Assembly (NCBI RefSeq): GCF_036924645.1
Contig: NZ_JAZHRX010000001.1
Span: 1,550,001-1,614,000 of the forward strand
DNA length: 64,000 nucleotides
Source: Bradyrhizobium sp. AZCC 2176
Lineage (GTDB): Bacteria > Pseudomonadota > Alphaproteobacteria > Rhizobiales > Xanthobacteraceae
Reading direction: 5' to 3'
Shown here: positions 1 through 8,750 of the stretch, in pieces
Layout: every line of letters starts with the position of its first letter
Position numbering within the stretch: position 1 is the stretch's first letter
The notes under the pieces: model-generated
What the model saw: the letters and a program-made list of their open reading frames with translations, nothing else
Told to the model about the DNA's origin: nothing
The model's database searches: none
Position numbers and translations under genes: made by a program

Positions 1-145
1 CATGACATTAAGGGAACTGGGAACGGCCGGTTGGTCGCGAGTATTTGAAAGACTGAGATCGGCCAGGATGCTGTTATCGCGCGCTAGAGACATTCGACAC
101 CTCTCGACCGCGGGAATGGCTAAATGGACAGATAGCTGTCGCGGG

Positions 146-802
146 CTAGTCGCCGGCTATTCGCGAGAGCCCCGGCAAGTTGACGAATCGAATTGTCTTG
201 CGGTTCGGCAAGTCAATGAGCCCCTTCATCTTGAACTCGGCCAGAGTACGGCAAACGGTTTCGAGCGACGTACCCAGATGATCCGCGATATCGGCTCTCG
301 GAAGCAGGAGTGTAAGCGCGAACGGGCGTGTCGGGTCCGCAGGCAAGTGACTTCGAATGCGTAAGAGGAAGCTCGCAATGCGGGCCATGCTGGTTTTCTG
401 GCTCATGGTAACGAGAAGAGACAATGTCTCAGCAAGGACCTGATGAGCGCCGCAGGGTTCGTCCTGTTGGCAGATGCCGGAAGCGAGGGTACGCTGCACC
501 CGACAATTGGTTACGGCTTCAGCCGTTATCCGCTGACATGATGATTGAGTGGGCATGACCACGTCGCCGGGCCAATAAAACACCACAATCTGACGGTTAC
601 CGTTTTCGAGCAGTCGAACAGCCCGGACAACGCCCTCGACGATTGTGATTTTCTGAGCTTGATGCTCGCCCTCCCAAAAGAGCGCGCGTCCACGCGGTAT
701 AAGCGATGTTGTGGATTGGCGACGTTGCTCGACGCATTCTGCTCGTCGCAAGCCGTATGGAAATGGCGTAGCGCGCCCAGTACCGATCGGTTGAATACTC
801 AT
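146..802 (-). CDS. Crp/Fnr-family transcriptional regulator
   Basis: Predicted 218-residue DNA-binding regulator. Residues about 35-125 fit a cyclic-nucleotide-binding-type sensor fold and about 150-200 a winged HTH. The recognition helix reads S-L-E-T-V-C-R (E181, C184, R185), the FNR/FixK pattern ExxSR with Ser replaced by Cys; it lacks the extra Arg of CRP, so it should read TTGA-type half-sites. The N-terminal Cys cluster that binds 4Fe-4S in FNR is absent (one Cys there). The ATG at 802 is preferred because GAGGG lies about 12 bases upstream; a TTG at 811 is the alternative. Its likely targets are the TTGAY-N4-RTCAA boxes of the neighbouring EPS cluster (inference). Confidence 0.9.
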   Translation of the reverse strand: MSIQPIGTGRATPFPYGLRRAECVEQRRQSTTSLIPRGRALFWEGEHQAQKITIVEGVVRAVRLLENGNRQIVVFYWPGDVVMPTQSSCQRITAEAVTNCRVQRTLASGICQQDEPCGAHQVLAETLSLLVTMSQKTSMARIASFLLRIRSHLPADPTRPFALTLLLPRADIADHLGTSLETVCRTLAEFKMKGLIDLPNRKTIRFVNLPGLSRIAGD

Positions 803-1203
803 TTCGCCCAACCCTCATTGCGCAATACGCATCGGAAGGTTGCACATAGATATATTTAAGAAAATTCGACTACATGCACTAGACATTCGGCGGTGCCTGC
901 TTAGGCCATCTGGCTTAGACCCAAAAGGTGGAAAAATTGCGTGTGGTCAGCCTTCATGCTGTCGATGATCTCTGGTTGGGCATTCCGGGGCATCTCTGGC
1001 TGAAATTTTGAGCGCAACGGAGATGTGCCCAATCGCGGTTTTGGGACCACGCGCTTCGATCATCTTAACCGTTGCGGCTCTTGCCGGATCATGCCGCGCC
1101 GGCGCCGCGATCGCCTTCATCTCTTCAGCAATGCCATTTTGGCGATACCAGCTTCTGTTCTGCCGCTCAGCTGCCGAAGCGAAATCCAGTCAACGACTGT
1201 AGC
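803..1203. other. intergenic, no supported gene
   Basis: About 400 bases between the Fnr-type gene and the end of the response-regulator gene. Both neighbours read leftward, so this holds the promoter of the Fnr-type gene. Short open frames exist but none has a family signature. I see no clear operator or terminator. Confidence 0.4.
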
Positions 1204-1944
1204 TTATCGAGCGCCGTGCCGCAGCGATCTGTCAAAAACCGAGCTCCACCCCTTGTTGGACGTGCTCAAATCCTTCACGAGCTTTTTTTGCTTGACTCGA
1301 ACCTCAGCGCGAACCGTCGATCCGACCAATTTCGCAGCCATGAAAGCTGCTTCTGTTCGGTTTCGGGCACCGAGGGCACGCAGCAGCGCAGCTGTGTGAC
1401 TTTTAGTTGTCGCTTCGGCTATGCCCAACTGAACCGCAATTTCCTTGGTAGACATTCCTTGCGCGATCATCGGCAGAATCTCCTTTTGCCGAGGCGTTAG
1501 CTGAGGCATTTGCATCCGCGGGTTAACTGACGAGGGAATCTCAGGTGTGTCACCATCACCATCGGCGATCCACCCTGGAACGTATATTCGCCCGGACAGC
1601 AAATCTTTGATCGCCGAGAGAAATCCTTCGTCCGACTGAAGCTTGTAGATGAAGCCATGAAAGCCGACGGAAAGACAGTTCAATACGTCAGCTCTCGTGT
1701 TCGAGGCCGACATGACCGCAAAGCGCGTCCCCGGATAAAGTTCGTGTGCTTCCTTCAGCAAATCAAGCAAGTGATGGCTGAGGGATCCCGAGTCGATCAG
1801 AACCAGGTCAGGGTACTGGCTCTCTGCCAACAATTCGAGTCCCGTGGCCTCGAGCACCTGTGTATGCTGAATTCTCGCCTCGAGTAATTCCCGGACACCA
1901 TTCCGGTAAACGCTGTGCTCGTCGATCACCAGGATCACAGACAC
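1204..1944 (-). CDS. NarL/LuxR-type response regulator (copy 1)
   Basis: 246-residue two-domain response regulator. The receiver has the acid pair D8/E9, phospho-acceptor D51 in L-I-D-S-G-S, S79 and K101; the LuxR HTH spans about 148-207 (LTPRQKEILPMIAQGMSTKEIA). The start is GTG, as in its paralogue at 18813-19532, with which it shares the D51/K101 spacing, the D-S-G-S-L-S motif and G-F-H-G-F. The basic tail after the HTH (KQKKLVKDL) differs from the paralogue. No histidine kinase is adjacent, so it is an orphan here. The two copies bracket the EPS genes, suggesting a role in EPS or biofilm control (inference). Confidence 0.9.
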   Translation of the reverse strand: MSVILVIDEHSVYRNGVRELLEARIQHTQVLEATGLELLAESQYPDLVLIDSGSLSHHLLDLLKEAHELYPGTRFAVMSASNTRADVLNCLSVGFHGFIYKLQSDEGFLSAIKDLLSGRIYVPGWIADGDGDTPEIPSSVNPRMQMPQLTPRQKEILPMIAQGMSTKEIAVQLGIAEATTKSHTAALLRALGARNRTEAAFMAAKLVGSTVRAEVRVKQKKLVKDLSTSNKGWSSVFDRSLRHGAR

Positions 1945-2298
1945 AGTTACGATCCTTCAAGTAGAAAATGCCCGCTCTCGAATGTGCCCCCCGTCCCACA
2001 ATTAATTATGCAAGTTCTTTGGACGCGTCTCAAGGATATTTATCGCCGCCCCTGGTCGCGTCTCGGCTGAAACGTCCGCTATCCGACTCACGCAGCAACC
2101 CTGCCGGTGGAACTCCAAAAATAGGCAAAGCTCGACACCTTCTTCATCGGCGGAGAAGTAGTCCCCTCTCGGATATCAGTCACTTAGCAAAAGCTAGGCA
2201 CCACTGAAATCGTTGCTCGAAGACTCATGACGCGTTGTTCGATACCGGACATTAGATCGAACCAGGTCACTGTCTGAAGCAGTGGCGCGCGAAAAGCC

Positions 2299-2324
2299 GG
2301 CCCCAGCGGGGACCGGCTGGGGCC
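2299..2324. repeat. GC-rich stem-loop
   Basis: GGCCCCAGC and GCTGGGGCC form a perfect 9-bp stem with an 8-base loop. There is no T-run after it, so a Rho-independent terminator is not convincing. Possibly a repeat or mobile-element remnant. Confidence 0.5.
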
Positions 2325-2689
2325 GTAAAGGGCTGTGCGCCTGTGCCGAGGAACAAACTGGCTTCGGCACATCCATTTGATAGCCTCATATTGTTGAGCG
2401 AAATTGACGCCTATCAATTCCTGCTCGAAGACAAGCGCCCTTCTTAAAGAATAGGGACCCCGTAGCGTGAACCCGCGGGCCGTGTCATATCCACATGGCA
2501 TTGGCATTGCAGTCTAGTAGATTACTGGAATTTGGACCCCAGCTTGATACAGGGCGCTGCCGGGGCAGCATATTGCGACCCCCGGCCACATATTGCGAAC
2601 CCGGCAACGTATCTTTTTGAGACTTATCCGCAAACGTGAACCGGTGGACTCTTTTCATTCCTTACCAGATGATTTTTGCGTGGGTGTAT

Positions 2690-2828
2690 CAGGAACCCGT
2701 TTGGCAACGGGAGACACGGCGGCTTCAAACCCCGTGGAAAGATTATCCAGGACAACGGTTTCCCGGCCTCAATCAACTCGAGGACTGTGTGACTGCCGAT
2801 GTCGCCCGCACCACCTGGTGACCAAGAC
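2690..2828 (-). pseudogene. UDP-glucose 4-epimerase (galE) N-terminal fragment
   Basis: Read leftward, pieces of three frames join into a GalE N-terminus: L-V-T, then G-G-A-G-D-I-G-S-H-T-V-L-E-L-I-E-A-G (the Rossmann GGAGxIGSH motif), then V-V-L-D-N-L-S-T-G-F-E-A-A-V. One extra base after LVT and another indel after EAG break the frame, and the match ends after about 45 residues. It is a remnant beside the EPS sugar genes. Confidence 0.6.
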
Positions 2829-2977
2829 GGGCATGCGTCGCTTTCCATTGCTCGTTAGGCAGACCGCCGGATCCAAGCAATCGCAGTCTGATGAGTTCTA
2901 CCGTTCGCCATCTCCGACTCGTTCCGTAGCAGCACCAGACGCGCGCACTCGACGCCACAAAGATCGAGCCTCAACTC

Positions 2978-4036
2978 TCAATAGTTTGCCGCGGCGGGAA
3001 GCTGTTCCTCGATCGGCGTCCACAGAAGTCGTGGATCGAGCTGCTCCGTATGTCGGAGGTGACGCAATTCAGACAAGCGTGTGAACGGCGCGGAGTTGAA
3101 CATCGCCTCATCGAGCTGAATCCGCTGGAAAACCGTCCTCAATTGCAACGCTCCCCTCTCCGCGCTCCACTGACATTTGAACTTCGGCAGTCGCTCCTTG
3201 ATCTTCGCGAACGATACCCGATAGCTGCGGTTGTCCGGACCGCTTGGGCCATATGTAACCGCGCAGCCTGGAAACGTGTTACGGACGATTTCCGCAATCT
3301 CGCGCACAGTGTAGTTTTGTGTTTCGGTGCCGACGTTGAATGCTTCGCTGCATACGGCCTCTCTCGGGGCTTCGAGCGCGCACAGGATCGCCTGGCAAAT
3401 GTCGTCGACGTGGACCAGTGGACGGCATGGTGACCCGTCGCTCATCACGCGAACCATACCCGTCGTAAACGCAAACCCCGCCAGATTGTTGAGGACAAGG
3501 TCAAAGCGCTGCCGCGGCGACGCTCCGAACGCAGTCGCGTTGCGTAGGAAGACCGGCGTGAAGCGTGTGTCCGCCATTGAGGTCAGTTCGCGCTCGACCA
3601 GCACCTTGCAGTGCGCATAGGCGGTCTGCGGATCGACCGTAGAGGTTTCGGATTTTAGTTCGGAGCCGGCCGCTCCATAGATACTGCAGGACGAGGCGTA
3701 CACAAACCGGGCAACGCCGGCGGCTTTGCATTTTTTTGCAAACTCGACTGACCCACGATGATTGATTTCCATTGTAATTTCGGGATCGTTTTCTCCCAGG
3801 GGGTCGTTCGAAAGCTCGGCGAGATGAACTACCGCGTCCAGTCCCGCGAGTTCCGGCTGCGATATTTGACGGACGTCTTTGGAGATGACCATTGGCCGGG
3901 TACGGCCATCATCAAACAACCAACCGCGCCTATAGAGCCCGGTATCGATGCCCGTTGCCTCATGACCACGATCGAGCAACTTGGGACCCAGGACTGCGCC
4001 GATATAACCGTCAGCTCCCGTATAAAGAACGCGCAT
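2978..4036 (-). CDS. NAD-dependent epimerase/dehydratase (extended SDR)
   Basis: 352-residue nucleotide-sugar-modifying enzyme. The Rossmann motif G7-A-D-G10-Y-I-G13 binds NAD(P), the catalytic pair is Y140-x-x-x-K144, and Ser/Thr-rich strand A-S-S-C-S-I-Y-G lies at about 114-121. It follows rfbF by 21 bases on the same strand, so both are probably one operon and it may act on a CDP-sugar or on a related EPS precursor; the exact substrate cannot be read from sequence. The ATG has GGAA about 8 bases upstream. Confidence 0.88.
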   Translation of the reverse strand: MRVLYTGADGYIGAVLGPKLLDRGHEATGIDTGLYRRGWLFDDGRTRPMVISKDVRQISQPELAGLDAVVHLAELSNDPLGENDPEITMEINHRGSVEFAKKCKAAGVARFVYASSCSIYGAAGSELKSETSTVDPQTAYAHCKVLVERELTSMADTRFTPVFLRNATAFGASPRQRFDLVLNNLAGFAFTTGMVRVMSDGSPCRPLVHVDDICQAILCALEAPREAVCSEAFNVGTETQNYTVREIAEIVRNTFPGCAVTYGPSGPDNRSYRVSFAKIKERLPKFKCQWSAERGALQLRTVFQRIQLDEAMFNSAPFTRLSELRHLRHTEQLDPRLLWTPIEEQLPAAANY

Positions 4037-4057
4037 GAGTGTTCCTTCGTACGTGGC

Positions 4058-4894
4058 CTAAGCAGCCGTCAGAGGTTGGGGAGCATGGGAATTGTCTTTC
4101 GGAGAGATCGCTGGTTCGTTGTCCCATACGCGCCAGGGTGGCTTTCCGCTGTCCCACTGCTCCTGCAGGACCGTTTTGTCCCGAAGCGTGTCCATGTTCT
4201 GCCAGTAACCGTGATGCCGATAGACCGCCAATTGATCTCGCTCACTCAACCGATTGAGCGGCTCGTTCTCCCAACTCGTGCTATCATCATCGATGAGATC
4301 GAGCGCCTCTGGTTCCACAACGAAGAAGCCGCCATTGATCACCTGTCCGTCCCGCGCATCCTTTTCGCGGAAGCGGGAGGCCCGCGGGCGATCGGAAGAC
4401 AGGTTGATCGCGCCGAAGCGGCCTGGTAGCTGGACGGCTGTGACCGTCGCAAGCGCGCCTTGCAGATGATGAAAACTGATCAGCTCTCGGATGTTAACAT
4501 CGCTCACCCCGTCGCCATAGGTGAGGCAAAACGTCGAGTTCCCAAGATAGTCCCTAACCCGCTTGATCCTTCCGCCGGTCATCGTCTTTTCGCCGGTATC
4601 AACCAGCGTGACCTTCCAAGGCTCGGCTCCGTTTCGGTGAGTCTCAATCCGGTTGCGTTGGAGATCGACCGTAAAGTCGCCTTGGTGAGCCATGTAATCA
4701 AGAAAGTAGTCTTTGATGATCGCGCCCTTGTAACCGCAGCAAATAACGAATTCGTTGAGACCGTGATGTGAATAGAGCCGCATAATGTGCCAGAGGATCG
4801 GCCGGCCGCCGATCTCAACCAATGGCTTCGGGACTACAGACGTATGTTCGCTAAGCCGCGTTCCATAGCCTCCGGCAAGAATGACTACCTTCAT
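4058..4894 (-). CDS. rfbF: glucose-1-phosphate cytidylyltransferase
   Basis: 278-residue nucleotidyltransferase making CDP-glucose from CTP and glucose-1-phosphate. The N-terminus carries the pyrophosphorylase signature L-A-G-G-Y-G-T-R-L with K23 of the VPKP motif; Y-G-D-G-V-S-D (126-132) supplies metal-binding D128 and D132. The ATG at 4894 is fixed by AGGAG 8 bases upstream, although the frame stays open for another 128 codons. An FNR-type box lies 100 bases upstream (4994-5007). CDP-glucose would feed a 4,6-dehydratase; the only such gene seen nearby (10179-11189) is broken. Confidence 0.93.
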   Translation of the reverse strand: MKVVILAGGYGTRLSEHTSVVPKPLVEIGGRPILWHIMRLYSHHGLNEFVICCGYKGAIIKDYFLDYMAHQGDFTVDLQRNRIETHRNGAEPWKVTLVDTGEKTMTGGRIKRVRDYLGNSTFCLTYGDGVSDVNIRELISFHHLQGALATVTAVQLPGRFGAINLSSDRPRASRFREKDARDGQVINGGFFVVEPEALDLIDDDSTSWENEPLNRLSERDQLAVYRHHGYWQNMDTLRDKTVLQEQWDSGKPPWRVWDNEPAISPKDNSHAPQPLTAA

Positions 4895-4993
4895 CCGGTT
4901 CTCCTGCCTGTTCGTTGTTGGTTTGGCGTTGACCCGGATTGCTGCTGGCCGACGCTTCGGAGGAAGGTCTAGGCGAAGCCGCGAAAAACCGAC

Positions 4994-5007
4994 TTGATAA
5001 CCGTCAA
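4994..5007. promoter_or_regulatory. FNR/FixK-type box 1
   Basis: TTGATAACCGTCAA, followed by CTC. It lies 100 bases upstream of the rfbF start. Half-sites are TTGAT and GTCAA, spacer 4. Confidence 0.65.
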
Positions 5008-5430
5008 CTCCAAGCCCAGTGGCCCGACGTGTCGAGCCCTTGATCTTCAACCGTGGACAAATCGGCTTGCCGCTCTTCATTGCGCTCGCGTTCCCGACTG
5101 CCAAAAGAACGGCAGGAGTAAGCTCGCCGTTTCGGCATGTACAAGTAACGGAACCGAAAGGCTCGAACGGAGCCAATGCCGGCGAGACCTGCGGCGGTCT
5201 TGACCAGAAAATCAGCCAAATGAGCGTGACGCTGGAGAACCTCAGTTTGGCCGAGTTCGCATAAACCCACCGCGCCAACCACAGCAGGGGCAGCAGAAGC
5301 GAGCGGTGCCGTTCTCCACGAATCTGGTATCTGTGCGACTCTTTTTGGGTTGAGATCTTCCGTGAAGACCGGGAATTGGCGGCAGACTACCGAAGTTTAA
5401 CCTCGCGATTGGGAGCGGCGAGAGGGGAAG

Positions 5431-5444
5431 TTGACAACCGTCAA
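5431..5444. promoter_or_regulatory. FNR/FixK-type box 2
   Basis: TTGACAACCGTCAA, followed by CTC: perfect half-sites TTGAC/GTCAA with spacer 4. It lies 217 bases upstream of the glycosyltransferase start at 5661. Confidence 0.65.
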
Positions 5445-5660
5445 CTCGGGCGCGCGCGAAGTTCGCATTACTTGCACACGTGGCGCCTTGAATGACGCTG
5501 TCCGTCATCCAGACTTCGCACCTCGGAGGATTGACAGTGGAATGGAGAATGGTCGTGCAAGTCAGCAGGTCTAGCTACGATCACATACTCACTGGTAATC
5601 TGCCGATCATTTGGCGCCGGCGGGGATTAATGTTGCATTGCGTGCGGCATTCCCTGACCC

Positions 5661-6692
5661 ATGGGTGATGCAATGACCGATTCAGCCCGGGCCGACCCCT
5701 CCTATCCGTTCATCACGATCGCCATTCCGACGTTTAACCGGGCGGCGCTCTTGAAGGGGTGCGTCGCTGCAGCGCTCTCGCAAACCTATCGGCATTTTGA
5801 AGTCGTCGTGTCGAACAACGCCTCGCCGGACGATACCAGAAACGTCCTGAGCCGATTCAGCGACGCCAGATTGCGCGTCATCAATCAGGACGCGAATATC
5901 GGCATGATCCCGAACTGGAACGCTTGCCTTGCGAATGCGAAAGGCGACTACATCGTCTTTCTGTCCGACGACGACAGGATCGCGCCAGAGATGCTCAGGC
6001 GATGCGCTCACCTCATCAGGCAGCAGCCGCAACTTTCGACCGTCATTGCGCTCAGCAACATTCATGCAGCCTCGCTCGGACGAACGAAGCCAGCGCACGC
6101 CAGCCGATTCCACGACACCGGCATCTGGGACGGCACCGAGATCCTGATGGACTACTTGACCGATCAGATCACGGTGACGATGTGCAGCGTCTTGATGCGG
6201 ACCGAACTCTTGCGCGCGCACGGCGGTCTCCCGCTCAACCCGGGGAACACCGCCGATGTCGCCGCCTGGGCGCCGCTGCTGTTGCTCGGCAAGTCGGGCT
6301 TAGTCAACGAGGCCTGCGCGACGTACACATGTCACCACGATTCCGCGACGGCACGATCGGGCGTCGAACAGCTTCTGCACGATGGACGGAAGGTGCGCGA
6401 CCTCATCGCGCACGCGGCGGAGATCCACGTCACTGACCCGCAGCAGCGCAAGGCGATCCAGATCGAGGCCCAGCGCCATTTCGCGCGCCGAGGGCTTATC
6501 GTCTTGTCCGACTTTCGCAGGGGCGGCGGTGAGGTTCAGGTGCTGTTGAACGTCCTGTGGCGGTTCCGCCACGACTTGCACAGTGCCAATTTGAAGGCCA
6601 TCTTGCGCTCTACCGCCGTTGCCTTTTGTCCGCACCCGCTCGCCGCGCGGCTGCGCCAGTTCAGGTATAGTATATCGGAGCGCATAGCCTGA
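5661..6692 (+). CDS. family-2 glycosyltransferase
   Basis: 343-residue GT-A-fold enzyme that would transfer a sugar from a nucleotide donor onto the growing EPS repeat unit on the cytoplasmic face. I-A-I-P-T-F-N-R (about 20-27) is the donor-binding start of the family, S-N-N-A-S-P-D-D follows at 51-58, and S-D-D-D at 102-105 is the metal-binding motif. The N-terminus is uncertain: ATG at 5661 and at 5673 are both possible, neither with a strong ribosome-binding site. The 3' end of this gene is repeated in decayed form at about 7040-7215. Confidence 0.88.
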   Translation: MGDAMTDSARADPSYPFITIAIPTFNRAALLKGCVAAALSQTYRHFEVVVSNNASPDDTRNVLSRFSDARLRVINQDANIGMIPNWNACLANAKGDYIVFLSDDDRIAPEMLRRCAHLIRQQPQLSTVIALSNIHAASLGRTKPAHASRFHDTGIWDGTEILMDYLTDQITVTMCSVLMRTELLRAHGGLPLNPGNTADVAAWAPLLLLGKSGLVNEACATYTCHHDSATARSGVEQLLHDGRKVRDLIAHAAEIHVTDPQQRKAIQIEAQRHFARRGLIVLSDFRRGGGEVQVLLNVLWRFRHDLHSANLKAILRSTAVAFCPHPLAARLRQFRYSISERIA

Positions 6693-7039
6693 CGACGCAT
6701 CGCCCCTGCGGGCGTACCGCCCCCGCACGGGGCGCATGCGTAGAGCTGCGATTGCATGGTTGATCTTACGAGTTCATATTCAATTTCGTGCCGGCTGAAC
6801 AGCGTGGTCAGCGGCGGCGCATGATCCTTCTAGACGGATTTCAGCGCGTCGCCACCGAGCTGATTACCGGCCCGCTTCTGCGGGCCGCCCGGCAGATTAC
6901 CGGGTAGGCGTCGACCTCGCCGATGGCTGTGGCGACCCGAAGTCAGGGCCTGTGTGACGTTCATGCCCAGCGGTACCGAACTGTCGGAACGGGACCGGTT
7001 CGCATGCGCAGTTTGTATTTGATCTACGACGAAGTACGC

Positions 7040-7215
7040 CCGTAGCTTTGAGAGGCCGGATTGCTCAACGGCGGCGGACTTGGGGCGCGGTTGAACGTCT
7101 GATACTAGTTCCGCCTCGACCTGTGCGGCGTCAGTACGGCGGTCCTGCGCTTCATGGCGGTCATCTTGTTCCGCAAACGCTCGCCGCCCAGCTGCGCCAG
7201 CATCCGTTCCGCTTC
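7040..7215 (+). pseudogene. degenerate copy of the glycosyltransferase 3' end
   Basis: Aligns by eye with 6520-6665 of the upstream glycosyltransferase gene, with indels that destroy the frame. It is a remnant of a tandem duplication. Confidence 0.5.
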
Positions 7216-7230
7216 TGACCCTTGCTCTTA

Positions 7231-7244
7231 TTGATAACCATCAA
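7231..7244. promoter_or_regulatory. FNR/FixK-type box 3
   Basis: TTGATAACCATCAA, then CTC: the textbook FNR palindrome TTGAT-N4-ATCAA. Both half-sites changed together relative to the TTGAC/GTCAA boxes. It lies 146 bases upstream of the flippase start. Confidence 0.7.
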
Positions 7245-7389
7245 CTCGCCCGCAAGCCGTATCCGTATAGCTTCAGTTGCGGGAGCGATTGCATGGTCTT
7301 CGGCTCATACGAGTTCATCTTCAATCTGTCACTAACTGAACAGGGTGGACGGTTCGGAGGCGTAATCGCACGACGAGATTGGAACATGC

Positions 7390-8688
7390 ATGCGCTTCGC
7401 TCACTCTGATTCGTCGACGCCCGCTTCGGTTAGCAAGCTCCTCGTCCTTTTGATGACCATGGCCATGCGGGCCAGCGTAATGGGTTCAAGGTTTGCCCTT
7501 GCCATCTTCATTGCACGCTATCTCGATTTATCATCACTGGGCGTATACGGGCTCGCCACCGGCGCGATCGCAATTCTGCCGGTGGCGGTCAATCTCGGGA
7601 TGAACCACCTGCTGATGCGCGATGCGGTCACTGCCTCCACCGCTGAGTTGACCTATAGCTTGCGCCACTATTGGACCTTCGTAGCGACGACTTACATCAT
7701 CCTGCTGACGCTTTCTGTTTTGCTCACGATTTTGTTCGAAACCCCCGCTCTATGGATCCTTATCGTCGCCGTCATGTGGTTTGAGCATGTCGGCAACGAT
7801 GTTTTCTATCTTCTCTCCAGCATAAAGCACCACCTTTCGGCGAATACGAACGCCTTCCTTCGCGGCGCGGCATGGATTCTCGTTTATGTCCCGCTCGCCA
7901 TCTGGGAGCCAAACCTCAGAACGCTTCAGCACCTATTCGGTTTCTGGCTGGTGGGAGGGGTGCTCTCGTTTGTGCTTTTCGTCTGCATGAGCTGGTCGTG
8001 GCCGTGGAGGGCATCCCTTACCCTCCCATTCAAGCTGTCCATGATTACAACGACTGCCCGGCAATCCTTTCATCTTTGCGTCAGCGACGTAAGCTTTTTT
8101 GCGAGCCAGTACCTCGATCGCTACCTTGTAACATTGTTTCTAGGGATAAAAGCCGCTGGCATTTACTTTCTTTTCTGGACTGTGGCGAGCGCGGCGGGCA
8201 ACTTCCTCGCATTGGTCGTCCAGCAGCAGCAGCGCCCTCACCTCATCCACGCTCATAGGGTCGGAGGGTTGTCCGCGCACTGTCAGCTCGCCTGGCGTTT
8301 TATGCAGACAACGGCCTTGACCACCGCGGCGCTCAGCATTGCGGTTGGTTTTGCTTTCCAAATTTGCTCGCCCTGGCTGGGTCAGCCCGCACTTGCTGAC
8401 CATTTGCCAGCGTTCTGGTTGATAGTTGCCGGAATGGCCGTCCGCTGCTTGGCGGATTTTGCGGCGATGGGCCTGTTTACTGCAAACCGCGATCGCATCA
8501 TGGCTCTGACCAACGTAGTATCGGTAGGTGTATTGGCCATTGCCCAGATATTACTCCTGCCGTTAGCGGGACTTTACGGTGCTGGTGGCGCGATCCTGAT
8601 CACGTTTCTCGGAGCAATGCTTTGGCGTTACCGACTGTTGTTCGGTTTCTCACTCGCGAGCCCCGAGCCGCGGCAAGTCGGAGCCTAG
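7390..8688 (+). CDS. polysaccharide flippase (Wzx-type)
   Basis: 432-residue integral membrane protein with about 12 hydrophobic segments spread along its length and few soluble stretches, matching the MVF/PST oligosaccharide flippase family in size and layout. It would move undecaprenyl-linked repeat units across the inner membrane. The N-terminal helix carries R-A-S-V-M-G-S-R-F-A-L-A, and a conserved-looking S-L-G-V-Y-G-L follows the first helix. It sits between two glycosyltransferases and is preceded by an FNR-type box. The assignment to Wzx rests on topology and context rather than a catalytic motif. Confidence 0.85.
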   Translation: MRFAHSDSSTPASVSKLLVLLMTMAMRASVMGSRFALAIFIARYLDLSSLGVYGLATGAIAILPVAVNLGMNHLLMRDAVTASTAELTYSLRHYWTFVATTYIILLTLSVLLTILFETPALWILIVAVMWFEHVGNDVFYLLSSIKHHLSANTNAFLRGAAWILVYVPLAIWEPNLRTLQHLFGFWLVGGVLSFVLFVCMSWSWPWRASLTLPFKLSMITTTARQSFHLCVSDVSFFASQYLDRYLVTLFLGIKAAGIYFLFWTVASAAGNFLALVVQQQQRPHLIHAHRVGGLSAHCQLAWRFMQTTALTTAALSIAVGFAFQICSPWLGQPALADHLPAFWLIVAGMAVRCLADFAAMGLFTANRDRIMALTNVVSVGVLAIAQILLLPLAGLYGAGGAILITFLGAMLWRYRLLFGFSLASPEPRQVGA

Positions 8689-8750
8689 TGGGGGAGGTTA
8701 CCGGCGATCCGTTCTACCTCGAGCTCGCCACAAACAAGTGAAATGGCGTC

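Larger units (their letters stand above)
1945..2977. other. 1-kb region of decayed sequence
   Basis: No intact gene. It contains a GC-rich hairpin (2299-2324), short direct repeats of CATATTGCGA at about 2566-2600 that look like a transposon end, and a galE-like fragment (2690-2828). Confidence 0.5.
4895..5660. promoter_or_regulatory. divergent promoter region with two FNR-type boxes
   Basis: About 765 bases between the leftward rfbF operon and the rightward glycosyltransferase. It holds boxes at 4994-5007 and 5431-5444. Open frames cross it, but they run through the boxes and lack family signatures, so I treat it as non-coding. Confidence 0.5.
6693..7389. other. decayed duplication between glycosyltransferase and flippase
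   Basis: About 700 bases without an intact gene. The stretch 7040-7360 resembles 6510-6830, meaning the 3' end of the glycosyltransferase and the DNA after it, with many indels. Shared blocks include CGCTCGCCG...CTGCGCCAG, GATTGCATGGT and ACGAGTTCAT. An FNR-type box (7231-7244) lies inside the second copy and has no counterpart in the first. Confidence 0.5.

Noticed and set aside
4895..5278. 128-residue N-terminal extension of rfbF
   Set aside because: The AGGAG site at the internal ATG and the family N-terminus (MKVVILAGG) fix the start; the extension crosses an FNR box.
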